A program made the translations under genes and the position numbers. Positions 62,396-64,000 of a DNA stretch of 64,000 nt are shown in pieces. Every line of letters starts with the position of its first letter. Positions within the stretch are counted from its first letter, which is position 1. Location of the stretch: the NCBI GenBank assembly GCA_002256115.1, contig NKIK01000018.1, forward strand, positions 18,186-82,185. Direction: 5' to 3'. The DNA comes from Burkholderiales bacterium PBB3 (GTDB lineage: Bacteria > Pseudomonadota > Gammaproteobacteria > Burkholderiales > Burkholderiaceae_C). The notes below the pieces were generated by a model, which worked only from the letters and a program-made list of their open reading frames with translations, ran no database searches and was not told the DNA's origin.

Positions 62396-63259
62396 ATGAA
62401 ACACATCTCTTTTCGCTGGCTTGGCTTGGCCATGGTCAGCATGCCCCTGTTGCTGGCTTGCAGCAAACCGGCTGAGCCTACAGCGGCACCCGCTGCCGCC
62501 ACGTCTGCGCCTAGCGCCAGTGCCGCACCTAGTCCCGCTTTGCCGGACTTGCGTGTCGCTATCGACCCGACCTACGAGCCCTTTACCTACAAGGGGGCTG
62601 ACGGTAAGGCCACCGGTTTTGACGTGGACTTTGCCAATGCCCTGTGTGAGCAAATCAAGCGCAAATGCGTGTTTGCGGAGCAGGTCTGGGACAGCATGAT
62701 TCCCGGCCTGATGGCGCGCAAGTACGACGTGATCATCAGCTCTATGGGGATCACCGAAGCGCGCTTGGCGCAGATTGACTTTAGCGATCGCTATTACAAA
62801 ACCCATAGCCGCATGGTGCTGAAGAAGTCCGTCCAATTCGATGGTCCAGCCTCGATCAAGGGCAAGCGCATTGGCGTGGGCAAGGCCACGATTCAGGAGA
62901 AGTGGGCGCTGGGGGAGCTGAAGCCTGCGGGCGTGAAGGTGGTGTCGTATGACGCGCAAGACCAGGTGTATCTGGACCTGCGCGCCGGCCGTATTGATGG
63001 CACGGTGGCGGATTTTGTGGAAGTGACGGGCGGATTTTTGAGCAAGCCTGAGGGCCAGGATTACCAATTGGTGGGGCCGGAGTTGGATGATCCCAAGTAC
63101 TTTGGCATTGGCGTGGGGATTGGTTTGCGTAAGGGGGATACGGCGCTGAAGGAGACTTTGAATGCAGGTATTCAGGCGATTCGTGGCAACGGGGTCTACA
63201 AGACTATCAACGACAAGTACTTTGCTAAGTATGGGAATTTGGACGTTTACGGTAAGTAG
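62396..63259 (+). CDS. amino-acid-type ABC transporter substrate-binding lipoprotein
   Basis: 287 residues. Lipobox MPLLLACSKP (Cys at ~21) and a Pro/Ala linker, then the bilobed family-3 domain: LRVAIDPTYEPFTYKGADGKATGFDVDFA, DSMIPGLMARKYDVIISSMGITEAR and VYLDLRAGRIDGTVADFVE. Binds polar or basic amino acids such as Arg, His or ornithine, judging by the family; permease genes are not adjacent, so it is an orphan. ATG 62396 is chosen for the lipobox. Confidence 0.88.
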   Translation: MKHISFRWLGLAMVSMPLLLACSKPAEPTAAPAAATSAPSASAAPSPALPDLRVAIDPTYEPFTYKGADGKATGFDVDFANALCEQIKRKCVFAEQVWDSMIPGLMARKYDVIISSMGITEARLAQIDFSDRYYKTHSRMVLKKSVQFDGPASIKGKRIGVGKATIQEKWALGELKPAGVKVVSYDAQDQVYLDLRAGRIDGTVADFVEVTGGFLSKPEGQDYQLVGPELDDPKYFGIGVGIGLRKGDTALKETLNAGIQAIRGNGVYKTINDKYFAKYGNLDVYGK

Positions 63260-63293
63260 GGGCGAGCAGGCCGCAGCCCCCTAGCGCGGGTGC

Positions 63294-63386
63294 GGGGCGT
63301 TGGCTGGCGAGGCGTTCTGCTCCGTGTCCCCCGGCCTGCGACCTCCTCCTTTTACCTGCGCAGAACGCCCCGCCAGCCAACGCCCC
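63294..63386 (+). repeat. H-family hairpin repeat, copy E
   Basis: Arms GGGGCGTTGGCTGGCGA.. (63294-63320) and its complement at 63360-63386 pair at 26 of 27 positions. The loop shares TCCGTGTCCCCCGG and CTCCTCCTTTTACC with the other copies. It lies between the binding protein gene and trxC. Confidence 0.88.
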
Positions 63387-63435
63387 TTGAACTTGTGGCG
63401 CTCGGACCTCACCTGCTAGTGAACCTGGAGTTTGT

Positions 63436-63882
63436 ATGTCGGATGCTGTTCACATTGTTTGCCCCCATTGCCACACCACCAACCGCGTGAAGCACGCCGA
63501 CCAGGTTAATTCGCCTGATTGCGGTAGCTGCCACAAGCCGCTGTTTGTGGCGCACACCACGGCGCTGAACACGGCGGCGTTTGACAAGCACTTGGGCCGC
63601 AATCAGATTCCGGTGTTGGTGGATTTTTGGGCACCGTGGTGTGGCCCGTGCCGGCAGATGGCGCCGGGCTTGGAGCAGGCCACGGCGCAGCTAGAGCCTT
63701 ATGTGCGGGTGGCCAAGGTGGATACCGAGGCGGAGCAGGGCTTGGGTGCGCGGTTCAATATTCGCAGCATTCCCACACTAGCCTTGTTTGTGGGTGGGCG
63801 CGAAGTGGCGCGCCAGGCTGGTGCTATGGGGGCCGCCGATATCGTGCGCTGGACGCAAGCGCACTTGCCGCGTTATAGATAA
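63436..63882 (+). CDS. trxC: thioredoxin TrxC (thioredoxin 2)
   Basis: Zinc-containing cytosolic thioredoxin. 148 residues; the N-terminal zinc site is two CxxC pairs (VCPHC and CGSC), and the redox site is FWAPWCGPCRQMAPGL, with the cis-Pro in SIPTLALFVGG. It reduces disulphides under oxidative stress. H copy E lies about 50 bases upstream. Confidence 0.95.
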   Translation: MSDAVHIVCPHCHTTNRVKHADQVNSPDCGSCHKPLFVAHTTALNTAAFDKHLGRNQIPVLVDFWAPWCGPCRQMAPGLEQATAQLEPYVRVAKVDTEAEQGLGARFNIRSIPTLALFVGGREVARQAGAMGAADIVRWTQAHLPRYR

Positions 63883-63929
63883 GGCCCAATAAAGTCTGAA
63901 CTATTTCAGATTTACTGTATCCAAGCTCA

Positions 63930-64000
63930 ATGGAAAAAGAAAGCGCAAGAAATCAAACACTGGAGCAACTCCACGAGCGACGCAAGCAAGTCGTGCGGCT
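63930..64000 (+). CDS. start of a probable IS630-family transposase (cut by window edge)
   Basis: 24 codons: MEKESARNQTLEQLHERRKQ then VVRL. The pattern resembles the N-terminal helix of IS630-type transposases, just before the first winged helix. The preceding 63883-63929 may contain the element's end (TCTGAACTATTTCAG is an imperfect palindrome), but no inverted partner can be seen. Identification rests on a short fragment. Confidence 0.45.
   Translation, partial: MEKESARNQTLEQLHERRKQVVR

Overview
The window looks like the chromosome of a betaproteobacterium of the family Comamonadaceae, close to Rhodoferax and its relatives. The evidence is the gene order tyrS / M23 peptidase / anmK / erpA / bactofilin, the rplM-rpsI, phoH-ybeY and ttcA-folB-folM blocks, protein sequences typical of the order, and high but uneven GC. 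No tRNA, rRNA or CRISPR array was seen. All similarity calls are from reading the sequence; no database search was run.

Region by region. (1) 1-10.1 kb is a plant-polysaccharide (pectin/uronate) locus on the plus strand: uxaC (cut by the window edge), uxaA, uxaB, an exported pectate-lyase-like protein, an exported GH43 glycosidase, a three-gene TRAP transporter and an IclR/KdgR-type regulator with a candidate operator just before its start. (2) 10.2-24.7 kb is accessory: a secreted 14-repeat RCC1-like protein, GAF, acyltransferase and LytTR genes, then many small DUF genes separated by copies of a ~58-bp repeat, an ISAs1 transposase remnant, a Yip1-type membrane protein and a methyltransferase/DUF6447 cluster. 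(3) 24.7-35.3 kb holds a subtilase and, divergently, a type I secretion operon with two tandem ABC transporter genes, adaptor and TolC, continuing into a glycosyltransferase and an NAD-dependent sugar-nucleotide-type enzyme. The first gene of that operon is a free-standing protein that resembles the N-terminal half of the transposon nuclease TnpB without its RuvC domain. Its promoter is an extended -10 box in the centre of a perfect 13-bp inverted repeat that runs over the start codon. (4) 35.3-46 kb is core housekeeping: rplM-rpsI, a DUF6776 protein, bactofilin, erpA, anmK, M23 peptidase, tyrS, dtd, ybeY, phoH, ruvA. (5) 45.2-49.7 kb: a nucleotidyltransferase-fold gene and an alpha carbonic anhydrase lie between ruvA and ruvB. 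(6) 49.7-63.9 kb mixes housekeeping genes (arfB, ttcA, folB, folM, midA-like, trxC) with a desaturase-YhhN fusion, a hipBA toxin-antitoxin pair, an S41 peptidase, a sodium:solute symporter and an amino-acid binding protein. The right edge enters what is probably an IS630-type element.

Two dispersed repeat families stand out. Family R (12 copies) is a ~58-bp REP-like sequence built round GTGGATAGTGCGGGAGCAG. It often starts right at a stop codon and in two places lies inside an open reading frame and is translated. Family H (5 copies, ~93 bp) is a long hairpin. Its core and inner stem are shared, but its outer 16-20 bp arms differ in every copy while staying complementary within the copy. One H copy is inserted in the signal-peptide region of the pectate lyase gene. 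The most unusual items are the TnpB-derived protein with its palindromic promoter, and the H family with private arms.
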